DNA from: CBDCWO01 sp965223405
Lineage (GTDB): Bacteria; Bacteroidota; Bacteroidia; Chitinophagales; Saprospiraceae
NCBI GenBank assembly: GCA_965223405.1
Contig: CBDCWO010000006.1
Span: 992,001 to 1,056,000 of the forward strand
DNA length: 64,000 bases
Direction: 5' to 3'
Below the pieces are notes generated by a model that was not told the DNA's origin, made no database searches, and saw only the letters and a list, made by a program, of their open reading frames with translations. Positions 17,500 through 27,400 of the stretch are shown piece by piece (position 1 is the stretch's first letter; every line of letters begins with the position of its first letter). A program made the translations under genes and the position numbers.

Positions 17500-18384
17500 T
17501 TAATCTTTAGATAATATACCTGCAAAAGACTCAGGAAGTAAGGCCTCTTTTATATCCTTCCAAGTATTTTTCTTGGCAAATGCCTCAGGTTTCAGAGAAT
17601 TCGGAAATTTACTGTTTCCCATGGTAAGTGCTGTTTCTTTAAAATTGGGCAATTCAATATTTGGCAAAACGATCGGATTTGCTTTAACAGCAGGTAAAGG
17701 TGTTAATTCAGCGAGAACGTCTTCTTTAGGGCTTTCGGTTCTGTCAATTGAACGGGTATGGAATACTTTTTCATCTAATTCAGATTCCGTACCGCGATTG
17801 GTTACCAACACGTCCGTTATTTTTTGCACCTGCATATGACTGGGAGCTTTCTTTGCCTGCGTTTCATTTTCCATAGAAAGAGGATTAGACTCAACTGCCG
17901 GGTTTGATCCTATTGATTCGGCAACTTCGATCTCCGCAGTTTCTTTAGTTCCTTCTTGTGCCTGATTTAATTGTAACTTATTCTTTGCTAACTTATCCCT
18001 GCTTTCCACTGTGGGTTGATGCTCTGAATAGGAATCAGAAGATTCTCGTATCGGATCCATCCTTTTTTCTGCTAAATTCTCACTTGGTGCATCCAGAGTT
18101 CCTTGTCCAGTAGAAACGATCCAAAGTACCAGGATGAGTAAACTGGCTGCAATACCTAAAATGGGAATCCATTTATTTGGTCTTTGTTTTTTCAATGACT
18201 CTTTGTCCGGATAGCTTTCCATTGAAAAAACTGGAGCCGAAAAATGCCTAATATCCTCTAATTCTTTGTCGATCTCCGGATTGGTGGCCAGGAATAATTC
18301 CATTTCCCTCATTAGTTGGTCAGATAGTGTACCTTCTAAATAGTCAATGGCGTAGACTTCATAATTAATTTTATTGATAGTCAT
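17500..18384 (-). CDS. Probable anti-sigma factor (single-pass membrane protein)
   Basis: 294 residues. A cytoplasmic N-terminal helix region (1-70) begins NYEVYAIDYLEGTLSDQLMREMELFL, the start typical of Bacteroidota anti-sigma proteins. One transmembrane helix (72-91) follows, then a low-complexity Glu/Lys/Ser-rich periplasmic region of about 200 residues. Its start overlaps the ECF sigma stop by 4 bp (ATGA), implying translational coupling and stoichiometric synthesis. By analogy it holds the sigma factor inactive at the membrane until an envelope signal arrives. The periplasmic part shows no FecR or other known domain. The role is inferred from layout and topology. Confidence 0.72.
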   Translation of the reverse strand: MTINKINYEVYAIDYLEGTLSDQLMREMELFLATNPEIDKELEDIRHFSAPVFSMESYPDKESLKKQRPNKWIPILGIAASLLILVLWIVSTGQGTLDAPSENLAEKRMDPIRESSDSYSEHQPTVESRDKLAKNKLQLNQAQEGTKETAEIEVAESIGSNPAVESNPLSMENETQAKKAPSHMQVQKITDVLVTNRGTESELDEKVFHTRSIDRTESPKEDVLAELTPLPAVKANPIVLPNIELPNFKETALTMGNSKFPNSLKPEAFAKKNTWKDIKEALLPESFAGILSKD

Positions 18385-18866
18385 AAGGCTCTAGTCTTTT
18401 TTTTAACAAATTCATGCACTTTCTTTCGGGCACGAAAAAGGTTTACTTTTACTTGTGCAATAGTCAAGTCGAGCATATGTGCAATATCCTCATAAGAATG
18501 GCCCTCGTATTCTCTTAATAAAAAAATAGATTTTTGCTTTTCATTGAGGGTTTGCAGACAATAATGTGCATATTCTATGGTTTCATATTCTTTGGATTCA
18601 GCTGCCGGTTCTGTGCGTTCCAAGGTGTCAAAAGGTATGATGCGGTGATATTTTCTCCAAAAATCTATTGCCGCATTTCGCGCGGTAGCAAATAAAAACC
18701 GCTTAGCATCACGATGGTCTACCTGCTGATGTCTTAACCAAAGTTTTTCAAATGCATGCTGGACAATATCCTGAGGATCATCAATACTCCGAAAGCCGTT
18801 TTGTATGTATCGGAATAATCCATCGGCATAAAGATCCACACATTTATTGTAATCGTACTGATTCAT
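18381..18866 (-). CDS. ECF-type RNA polymerase sigma factor
   Basis: 161 residues, the usual ECF length. Region 2 includes DDPQDIVQHAFEKLWL and FLFATARNAAIDFWRKY (-10 recognition and melting). Region 4 includes LNEKQKSIFLLREYEGHSYE, DIAHMLDLTIAQVKVNLFRA and RKKVHEFV (helix-turn-helix for -35 recognition). First gene of the sigma / anti-sigma / barrel operon. A near-consensus box (TAACTTTC, minus strand, 18895-18902) lies about 30 bp upstream. ECF factors often drive their own operon; which signal releases this one is unknown. Confidence 0.95.
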   Translation of the reverse strand: MNQYDYNKCVDLYADGLFRYIQNGFRSIDDPQDIVQHAFEKLWLRHQQVDHRDAKRFLFATARNAAIDFWRKYHRIIPFDTLERTEPAAESKEYETIEYAHYCLQTLNEKQKSIFLLREYEGHSYEDIAHMLDLTIAQVKVNLFRARKKVHEFVKKKTRAL

Positions 18867-19077
18867 ACAATGGAATTACGCTTACACAGTAATGAAAGTT
18901 ACACCAGTTGAGCCAATTTTATTCGATTTTTTTTTGAAAAATTACGGATCATTAACTACATCATTTGTCCAAGGAAGTGGAATTCGGCTCCGCAATATTC
19001 AAAATGTAGAATCAAATTCAAATCGGAGTTCTTCAAAATTTTATTCACATTACATTTTTTTATTATATGTATATTCA

Positions 19078-19085
19078 TATATTTG
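19078..19085 (+). promoter_or_regulatory. -7 promoter box upstream of ftsK
   Basis: TATATTTG, a perfect TAnnTTTG, 57 bp before the ATG at 19142. Predicts a leader of about 50 nt. No clear -33 element was seen. Confidence 0.45.
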
Positions 19086-19141
19086 CGTGTTAGACGTATC
19101 ACATTATTTTTTAATATGATGCAAGCACAATCCTGGAACAT

Positions 19142-21619
19142 ATGGCTCAAAAGAAAAAAAGCAAAGCAAAACGGAAGAAGAAAAAAAAGCTAACCTGGAA
19201 AGATGAAAGGATAAGGAAAGTAGTCGGAATATTTGTAATATTCATAGGCGTTTATCTTACACTGGCTTTCATCTCATATGCTTTTTATTGGAAAGTGGAT
19301 CAAGACCGGGTATTTCAATTTTCCTGGAATACTTTATGGGAAAATTCACTAGCAATGCAAAATTGGTGTGGTCGCTTAGGGGCCATACTGGGTAGTCTTA
19401 GTATTTATTGGGGATTTGGTATGGCAGCTTTCCTTTTCTTACCTTTTGTCTTTAAAATTGGATGGAAACTCCTAAATCCGAAATTCAAACAAAGCCTTAC
19501 CTATCATTTTGTATATGTATTGGGATTGGTTATTTATTTGTCGGTTTTTTTTGAGGCTTTCTTCTTAAGAACCACATTTCCCTGGGGAGGTACTATCGGT
19601 GAAGGAATAACCTACTGGATCAGTAACTTTGCAGGAGAGGTCGGACTTTATGCTTTGCTTCTTTTAGTGATCATGGTATTTATGATTTGGTCTCTGAATC
19701 CTTCATTCACACTATTTGATAAATTACCGTTGAAATGGTTCAGTAAGCCATCATTTAAGGTAAATAGAGCGTCCGGAGCCACGTTAAGGCCATCTTATTA
19801 TTCCACACCCCAGGAACCCAAAATCATACCGGAAGGCGACTCAGAGGAAACCTCTTCATTTAATAAATTTGGTCAGCTTGAGTTTGTGATTCCTGACACC
19901 GAAAAAACCAAACCACGAAAAGCCGATTTAGAGGCTGATTTTGAAATTGCCCAATCGCCAATACCAATAAAAGGTGAGGTCAAATCTGGAGGGACTGAAA
20001 CAGGTGAGACTGAACACAAACTGGAAATAAACGAACAGCGTTCAGATCAACTGGAGGTAGAAAAAGAAAACCCTACCCCCTCAAAGCATATTGGACTGGA
20101 TAAACCATTTGATCCTATCCAGGATTTGGAAAAATATCAGAATCCGGTGTTGGATCTTTTATTGAACTATGAGGATGACAAAGTCGAAATAGATCGATCC
20201 GAATTGGAGGCCAATAAAGATCAGATCATATCCACTCTGTTAAATTATAAAATTGAAATCACAAAAATAAGGGCTACTATTGGACCCACAGTCACTTTAT
20301 ATGAGATTGTCCCGGCACCAGGTGTTAGAATTTCCAAAATAAAAAATCTGGAAGATGACATCGCCTTGAGTCTTGCGGCTTTGGGAATCAGGATAATCGC
20401 TCCAATTCCCGGCAAAGGAACCATCGGAATCGAAGTACCCAATAAAAAGAAACAGATCGTCTCGTTAAAAGAAGTGTTAAAATCAGAGAAGTTTACAAAT
20501 ACTAAAATGGACCTTCCTATAGCTTTAGGGAAAACCATTGCAAATGAGGTATTTGTCGCGGATCTGGCTAAGATGCCTCACTTATTAATTGCGGGAGCTA
20601 CCGGACAAGGAAAATCGGTTGGAATCAACACGGTCTTAATGTCCTTGCTTTATAAGAAGCACCCTTCTGAGGTGAAGCTAGTGCTGATTGATCCAAAAAA
20701 GGTTGAACTTTATCCATACAGCAAACTCAAAGATCACTACCTCGCCTTTCTACCAGATCAGGAGGAAAGTATTACTACCGAGACCAGTAAGGTTATCCAT
20801 CTGATGAATTCCTTGTGCATAGAAATGGATACACGTTATGATCTATTGAAAAAGGCCAGATCAAGAAACATCAAGGAATACAACAAAAAATTTAGAAAAA
20901 GAGAACTCAATCCGGAAAATGGTCACCGGTTTATGCCATTTATCGTACTCGTAATCGATGAGTTTGCAGACTTGATCATGACCGCTGGGAAAGAAATTGA
21001 ATTACCAATTGGACGATTGGCTCAACTTGCCAGAGCGGTTGGCATTCATTTAATCATCGCAACCCAAAGGCCAAGCGTAAATATCATCACTGGCGTGATT
21101 AAAGCCAACTTTCCGGCTCGGATTGGATTTAAAGTAACTTCAAAAATAGATAGCCGAACTATCCTGGATGGAGGAGGAGCTGAACAATTGATCGGAAGGG
21201 GAGATATGTTGCTTTCTGTGGGAGGAGATATGATCCGTTTACAATGTGCTTTCGTAGATACTCCTGAAGTAGAGAAAGTTGTGGACTTTATAGGAGATCA
21301 ACAAGGATTTTCGGAACCTTACTTTTTACCGGAATACCTTAGTGATGATGAAAAATCAGTCGGAAATACAAGTCTTACCTGGGCTGACCTGGATGATCAG
21401 TTTGAAGATGCTGCTCAACTGGTAGTTCAAAATCAACTTGGTTCGACTTCAATGATTCAACGTCGTATGAAACTGGGATACAACCGGGCCGGTAGAATAA
21501 TGGATCAACTTGAAACCCTAGGAATAGTAGGACCTGCTGATGGAAGTAAACCACGTGAAGTATTGGTTTTTAACGAAATGGAACTGCGTTACTTGTTGGA
21601 AGAATTGAAAAAAAAGTAG
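19142..21619 (+). CDS. ftsK: DNA translocase FtsK/SpoIIIE
   Basis: 825 residues. A Lys-rich start precedes about four transmembrane helices (to about residue 190). A charged linker follows, then the alpha/beta translocase motor with Walker A GATGQGKSVGIN (about 485), Walker B FIVLVIDEFADL, and the QLARAVGIHLIIATQRPSVN segment. A C-terminal gamma winged helix (about 755-825; LVVQNQLGSTSMIQRRMKLG) would read polar KOPS-like sequences. FtsK pumps DNA at the division septum and activates XerCD recombination at dif to resolve chromosome dimers. Same strand as the LolA-like gene but separated from it by an inverted-repeat element. Confidence 0.96.
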   Translation: MAQKKKSKAKRKKKKKLTWKDERIRKVVGIFVIFIGVYLTLAFISYAFYWKVDQDRVFQFSWNTLWENSLAMQNWCGRLGAILGSLSIYWGFGMAAFLFLPFVFKIGWKLLNPKFKQSLTYHFVYVLGLVIYLSVFFEAFFLRTTFPWGGTIGEGITYWISNFAGEVGLYALLLLVIMVFMIWSLNPSFTLFDKLPLKWFSKPSFKVNRASGATLRPSYYSTPQEPKIIPEGDSEETSSFNKFGQLEFVIPDTEKTKPRKADLEADFEIAQSPIPIKGEVKSGGTETGETEHKLEINEQRSDQLEVEKENPTPSKHIGLDKPFDPIQDLEKYQNPVLDLLLNYEDDKVEIDRSELEANKDQIISTLLNYKIEITKIRATIGPTVTLYEIVPAPGVRISKIKNLEDDIALSLAALGIRIIAPIPGKGTIGIEVPNKKKQIVSLKEVLKSEKFTNTKMDLPIALGKTIANEVFVADLAKMPHLLIAGATGQGKSVGINTVLMSLLYKKHPSEVKLVLIDPKKVELYPYSKLKDHYLAFLPDQEESITTETSKVIHLMNSLCIEMDTRYDLLKKARSRNIKEYNKKFRKRELNPENGHRFMPFIVLVIDEFADLIMTAGKEIELPIGRLAQLARAVGIHLIIATQRPSVNIITGVIKANFPARIGFKVTSKIDSRTILDGGGAEQLIGRGDMLLSVGGDMIRLQCAFVDTPEVEKVVDFIGDQQGFSEPYFLPEYLSDDEKSVGNTSLTWADLDDQFEDAAQLVVQNQLGSTSMIQRRMKLGYNRAGRIMDQLETLGIVGPADGSKPREVLVFNEMELRYLLEELKKK

Positions 21620-21747
21620 GAATCGGGAATCAAAATCATGCAAAATAGTAGCTGTGTTCATAAATTAGTAAAAGAAGACTTAGAAGATGTTTAACCTGCT
21701 TTTAACGAAATACAAAAACTAATGATAGCTGACGAGCGTTTTTTCTA

Positions 21748-21946
21748 ATGAAGTCGTTTAAAAACTATGTTGAATTCTAAAAATAACTGCTTGAAAGTCA
21801 GATCGAAGGGATTTTTTATTTTCATAGCCATAGCTAGCGCCTCCGCTGAGCAGCTATGGCGCTCGCGGATGGGAATCAAAAATCGCAATGATATGGCCTT
21901 CAATGAGTTGTTTTTAGTTTTAAGATATGTTATTAAACGACTTCAT
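21748..21946. mobile_element. MITE-like inverted-repeat element (TGAAGTCGTTTAAA family)
   Basis: ATGAAGTCGTTTAA (21748-21761) and its exact reverse complement (21933-21946) bound a 199-bp non-coding segment whose centre has a perfect hairpin, CCATAGCT (21828-21835) with AGCTATGG (21852-21859). It fills the space between ftsK and the LolA-like gene, and its right end abuts the ATG at 21947. Termini and subterminal bases match the element at 4382-4678. No transposase. Confidence 0.62.
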
Positions 21947-22633
21947 ATGAATTTAAATGCCAAAAAAATAATCACCGGCCTTATTTTTGCCACAATTATG
22001 TCTACTGTTGCGGCGCAAATCCCAAAAAGTGTTGAAATAGAAGTTTCTGATCCGAGGGCCACTGGTATTCTCGAAGCTGCCAAAGATAAAGTGGAAGAAT
22101 GGAACGCTATAAAAGTAAATTTTACGGTCCAAATAGAAATTCCAGATCAACACGCAGACTTGCAAAAAGGCACTTTAATTCAAAAACAAAATCAATACCG
22201 GCTGGATCTTCCCGACCGCCTGATTATCTGTGATGGTAAATCAATGTGGTCTTACCTGAAAAATGCTAATGAGGTTCAAATTCTGGATGTTGATGAGGAT
22301 GGGGAAGACGATTTTCAAACTCCTTTAGATTGGTTAAGGATATATGATAATCCTGAATATTATTATGCACTGACCGATCAGGTCTCTTCTGGGGGTCAAA
22401 ACCTTGATCTCATTGAATTTAAACCACGTAATATGGCTGGAGATTTGAGCAAATTCCGACTTACTATGAAGTCCGATAACATACCTCAAAAGTTGGAATT
22501 CTTTTACCGAGATGGAGTAAAAATGTCCATAAATCTGCTGAATTTTTCGCCCGAACCTATCATTGCCGAGGGTGAATTTACCTTCAATAAAGCGGATTTT
22601 CCCGGAATTCATATTGAAGATCTTCGCTTTTAA
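21947..22633 (+). CDS. LolA-like outer-membrane lipoprotein carrier protein
   Basis: 228 residues from ATG at 21947, which begins a clean signal peptide (MNLNAKKIITGLIFATIMST, cleavage after VAAQ). The frame continues upstream into the inverted-repeat element to 21767, but that extension is element sequence and not protein-like. The mature part has the LolA pattern: an early helix (ILEAAKDKVEEWNAIKVNFT), KGTLIQKQNQYRLDLPDRLI, ICDGKSMWSYLKNANEVQI, and late strands. LolA ferries lipoproteins across the periplasm to the outer membrane. Other LolA-fold proteins handle polymers or lipids, so the exact role is uncertain. It lies 36 bp before the GH3-family gene. Confidence 0.85.
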   Translation: MNLNAKKIITGLIFATIMSTVAAQIPKSVEIEVSDPRATGILEAAKDKVEEWNAIKVNFTVQIEIPDQHADLQKGTLIQKQNQYRLDLPDRLIICDGKSMWSYLKNANEVQILDVDEDGEDDFQTPLDWLRIYDNPEYYYALTDQVSSGGQNLDLIEFKPRNMAGDLSKFRLTMKSDNIPQKLEFFYRDGVKMSINLLNFSPEPIIAEGEFTFNKADFPGIHIEDLRF

Positions 22634-22669
22634 TAAGGGGGTTCTGATCAAGCTTTTTATTTTTGTACA

Positions 22670-24172
22670 ATGGGTTTAAAAGCTTCATTAATCAAGCCAT
22701 TGGCTAAAAAGGTTTCTCGGGATATTAAAAAATGGTCGGACGAAGCAACCTTACATCAACACGAAATTCTTTTTAGCCTTATTGCTAAAGCCCGAAAGAC
22801 CAAATTCGGTGCTGACCATAATTTTAACGATATACATAGCTATCAGGATTTCACCAGAGCTGTACCGGTAAGAGATTATGAAGAATTGAAACCATACATT
22901 GAATCGATAAAAGGAGGTGTAAAAGATATTCTTTGGCCGGGGCTTCCTAAATATTTTGCCAAAACCTCCGGAACTACCTCAGGTGTTAAGTATATCCCTA
23001 TAACTTCAGAAAGTCTACCGAATCATTTTATGACTGCTCGGAATACCGTATTGAATTATGCCAACCGAATTAAAGATTTTTCATTCCTGGACGGTAAGAT
23101 GATTTTTCTATCCGGATCTCCCAAGCTCGAAAATGTAAATGGAATACAAATCGGAAGACTTTCAGGCATCGTAAACCATCAAATTCCTGCCTGGCTCCAA
23201 ACCAATAAAATACCTAGCTATCAAGTGAATTGTATTGAGTCGTGGGAAGAAAAAGTGGATGCCATCGTCAAGGAAGTAAAAGGAAAAGACTTGAGATTGG
23301 TCGGAGGGATACCACCTTGGGTACAAATGTTTTTTGAAAAAATACTGCAACAGGCTAATGCCAGTCAAATCAAGGAAGTATTCAAAAATTTCTCAGTTTT
23401 GGTACATGGAGGCGTGAATTATGAACCTTACCGTCAGACGATGGACCAATACATAGGAAAGGCCTATCATCTTATTGAAACCTACCCGGCCTCAGAAGGA
23501 TTCCTGGCTTTCCAGGATGATCCCGACGATCCGGCTTTGTTATTGAATGCCAATTCCGGAATCTATTTTGAGTTTATTCGTTTTTCCGATATTCATTCTC
23601 CCAGCCCAAAGAGATATAACTTGGAAGAGGTAAAAACCGATATGCCATACAGTGTAGTATTAAACAGTAACGCAGGATTATGGGGATACAAAATCGGAGA
23701 TCTGGTGGAATTTACCCAATTGGACCCCTATAAGGTAAAAGTAGTGGGTAGAATAAATCACTTTATATCTGCTTTTGGTGAACATGTGATTGGTAAAGAA
23801 GTAGACGATGCGATGAAGTTTGCCACAGACCAATTCGGTTACCATATAAATGACTATACAGTGGCACCCCAAGTCAATCCACCTGAAGGAGGATTACCCT
23901 ATCATGAATGGTTTGTTGAATTGGATAACCCAATTAAGGACATTTCCTCATTTGCGTCTTTGTTAGACCAAAGAATTCAGGAACAAAACATATACTACCG
24001 AGATCTGGTTACCGGCAAAATTCTACGACCATTGGAAATCAGGATCGTTCGAAAAAATACCTTCAGAGAATATATGAAATCCATTGGGAAACTTGGTGAG
24101 CAGAACAAACTGCCCAGGTTGAAAAACGATCGTAGTATTGCAGATTCTCTGGCGCAATATATCGTACCTTGA
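22670..24172 (+). CDS. GH3 auxin-responsive-promoter family protein (acyl-adenylate ligase fold)
   Basis: 500 residues, normal for bacterial GH3 proteins. The N-terminal half carries the adenylate-forming motif YFAKTSGTTSGVKYIPIT (about 102-119), and the C-terminal half has the family's YNLEEV, LWGYKIGDLVEF and GRINHFISAFGEHVIGKE segments. Plant relatives conjugate hormones to amino acids through an acyl-AMP intermediate; bacterial members in this phylum have no settled substrate. It follows the LolA-like gene by 36 bp. A TATTTTTG box (22658-22665) lies immediately before the ATG and could allow near-leaderless expression. Confidence 0.92.
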   Translation: MGLKASLIKPLAKKVSRDIKKWSDEATLHQHEILFSLIAKARKTKFGADHNFNDIHSYQDFTRAVPVRDYEELKPYIESIKGGVKDILWPGLPKYFAKTSGTTSGVKYIPITSESLPNHFMTARNTVLNYANRIKDFSFLDGKMIFLSGSPKLENVNGIQIGRLSGIVNHQIPAWLQTNKIPSYQVNCIESWEEKVDAIVKEVKGKDLRLVGGIPPWVQMFFEKILQQANASQIKEVFKNFSVLVHGGVNYEPYRQTMDQYIGKAYHLIETYPASEGFLAFQDDPDDPALLLNANSGIYFEFIRFSDIHSPSPKRYNLEEVKTDMPYSVVLNSNAGLWGYKIGDLVEFTQLDPYKVKVVGRINHFISAFGEHVIGKEVDDAMKFATDQFGYHINDYTVAPQVNPPEGGLPYHEWFVELDNPIKDISSFASLLDQRIQEQNIYYRDLVTGKILRPLEIRIVRKNTFREYMKSIGKLGEQNKLPRLKNDRSIADSLAQYIVP

Positions 24173-24321
24173 GGATCATTTCACCGTACATCACGAACGA
24201 ATCAATTTCAGGTTAAAATCCAGCAGACTTTGCAGGATCGACTCTCTTTAGGTTGTAATGTCTAGAATGTAGTGATTTATTTAGTGCTTGAACCACTTCA
24301 ATAATTGAACTTCGGCTTATA

Positions 24322-24355
24322 TAAAAAAAGCCCGGCTATTAAACCGGACTTTTTA
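24322..24355. terminator. Bidirectional intrinsic terminator
   Basis: AAAAAGCCCGG and CCGGACTTTTT form a hairpin flanked by A- and T-tracts. It lies between the 3' ends of the convergent GH3-family gene (plus) and the 1482-residue T9SS gene (minus), so it can serve both. Confidence 0.75.
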
Positions 24356-24400
24356 CTTATAGGATAACTCGCTTAAGACTAAGTCAGACTAGGTACCTGA

Positions 24401-27400
24401 CTAGTTCAAGAGTATCATCTTTTTGGTCGCCACAAAATTTTCCGTTTTGAGTTGATAATAAATAACTCCACTGGAATTTTCCAATTGATTACTTTGTATT
24501 TCATATTGGTGCAACCCTTTGTTGAAATTACCTTCAGTACCCGTCAATTTCTTTCCGGCTATATTAAATACGGTTAATTTTATGTTTGTATTTTCCGGTA
24601 AATAGAATTGAATCTGGGTTCTATCGGCAAATGGATTTGGACGGTTTTGATACAAAATGTAATCCTCTGTATCTTTATTTCTGAGACTTAAAGCTTCAAT
24701 GGCTGATCCACTCTGAGCCGTCATTTCAGCTCGTTGACTTTGAATATTCACAACATTGACATGATGACTTGTAGTCTCTACCACCTGGTTTGAACGGTCC
24801 TCTTCACACACATCACCCGATCCGTCCTGCAGCAGGATATAGGTTACACATTTGTCTGCGTTGCCTCCTTCATCCCAAACGTAAATTTCAACTTCTATTT
24901 TATTGCTAACTCCATCTGGAATGTCTTCACAAGAAAATATCCGACTCGGTTCCACACCTAAAGCGTCGAAAGAGAAGTATAAGTCTTCTTTAGCTGTACA
25001 ATTGTCAAAACTACCTGCATCCAGATCACTAGCCCACACTTCCACAGTACCACTGTTCGGCATGATTACCGTTGCCACACCTTCATAACAATAGGGTGTA
25101 GGAAGTTTACAATCATTAAGGGCAATTTGAGTAGTACAAGAAGCTTCGTTTCCACATCGATCCGATACAGTCAACTCCACATCGTGAATTCCAAATGGTA
25201 ACTGACCGGTGAACCTTTTCCCATGTCCGTAGATGTAATCTGATTCATCAGCAGCACCCTCAGGAATGATAACATAACGGAAGGCTAATTCTTCTGTTGG
25301 AGTACAATTATCCGTGGCATCACCAAAGTCAATGTCAACATCTTCAGGTACACAATTTTCAGAATAATCACATAAAACAACGGGAGAAATACAAATTATT
25401 TCCGGTTTTTCACGATCGACTACTTTGATCACTTGTACGTATTCCATGTATCCATCTCCATCATCTTTCAGGTTTCTGTACACACAGGGTCTGTCCTCAC
25501 CGGCATAGATTCGATCATCTACTATAACATCAGGATGTCTAAAATGTACATCAGGATCAAAGACACACCAATCAATAATCTTCCAGGTTCTCAATATTTT
25601 ATAGCAACCATCAGAGGTGATTTCCAGGAGTTGGTCACTACTGCTAATTCCTACCAACTCACATTCATCATCCGTAATAATCGGTGCTCCGGTGCCTGTC
25701 CTATCAGGAGAAAGATTATTGTCATCGTCACAAATTACTACGACATCCTCAGGAAAAACTACTTCAAAATCTGAGCGAGGTTTGATAATTACTCGTTGAT
25801 AGCACACACTTTCATTTTCACATTTGTCAGTAACCGTCCAGGTACGTGTAAACACTCCAACTCCACATTCATTCAGTGATCCTTCCGTGGTAGAATCGAT
25901 GGTTGGATACCAGCAATTGTCATAATATTCCGGAGTTCCGAAATATTTCTCAGGATTAGGCTTTCCGTAGCTAGGATCATCATACATATCAAGCAGTAAC
26001 CAGACTCGGCAATAGATTGGCCTCCAATCTCCCTCATGTACCATTCCATCGACTCCCCAGATTCTGGTATCGCATAACGGGTAATTGTAATGATCTACCT
26101 GAGGACCACCGTAATATCCATGATCACCACCATCCCATGGTACACTGACACAGAAATTATCATACCCACCATGTCCATATCCAACGATTATATCAGCTCT
26201 CTGTTTTCCAGACTTATCAAAATCACAGGGTGAAGTAAGAGTATCACTTTTCGCACAAATGTCGTGAGCATAACCCGCTCCCCACCAACTAATCTTTTCA
26301 TCTCCCAATGTCAAATAGGAAGCATAAGGCACGCCATCACAATACGCTGTAACGTCATTAGGAGCGTTGCACACCGGAGGGGTCTTATCGTCCTTGATCA
26401 CCTCGATCATACAATCGTTGTAATAGGGGAAATCATGAAATCGTTTGGTTAGTACTCCTGAATATAGAAAATGTATCAGGTTGCGATCCAATGATACAAA
26501 TGAGGCTAACTCTGGGTAATAAGCTATGTTATTATAGATTTGCTGTTTTTTCTGTAAATCATCCTCGAAGCATATCAGGTAACCCAGTAAATTGATCAAT
26601 TGGAGTACATTAGTAACCTGGATATTAGCAGTGTTACCGGAAGGTGCAGCTAAAATGGTACCTACCAGTGGTTGAGCGCCATTAGGGATGATCGTCACGG
26701 TTCCATTGGTTGCATTCAACGTCACGTCAATCCCCAAATCGATCGGAGCTATATTTTCAAGAATACCCTCCAGATTAAAACAAAGGATACCCTCATCAAA
26801 TATATTATCTAATGGATTGTCACAAATTTGGCGACCAAGGTATGCCAGTAAATCATCTAGCTGGTCCAATCCGGAATTGACCTGAAATATTTGTTCTATG
26901 GTCATATCCAGACGATCAAAATCGAATGCTGTAACCGCACCAAGTACTTCTACTAAAAAGTCTTCAATTAGCTCTATGGTATAGGCCAAATGAATGTCTC
27001 CGCAATGAATAGGAGGATAAAACTTTTTGTATTGATTTAGTGAGTCGTAATAATATACATAGTTACATCTGTAGCCTCCATATCGCATCACCGGAGCTCG
27101 ATACCAATTGAACCATTGATGTTCTGATCCTCTAAATACATGGGGATCATAAGGAGGTGTTTTTAAATCTTCATATACCCGAAGCACGAGACTATCTGTT
27201 CCACATTCGGTCAGATCCAAGTAGGTATCAAATACATACAAATCAATCCATTCATTAATCAGATCATGAATCGTTCCTTTAAAGTGATCATACTCATAAG
27301 GATCTAAACAACCTGCGAGTTGCTCGTACCAATAGCTTTGCCAATATTCGATATCACTCATTTTCGCTACTGCAAAATGTACATCATCACAATTGTCATG

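Noticed and set aside
21767..21946. N-terminal extension of the LolA-like gene
   Set aside because: The extension is translated inverted-repeat element; the ATG at 21947 gives a proper signal peptide.
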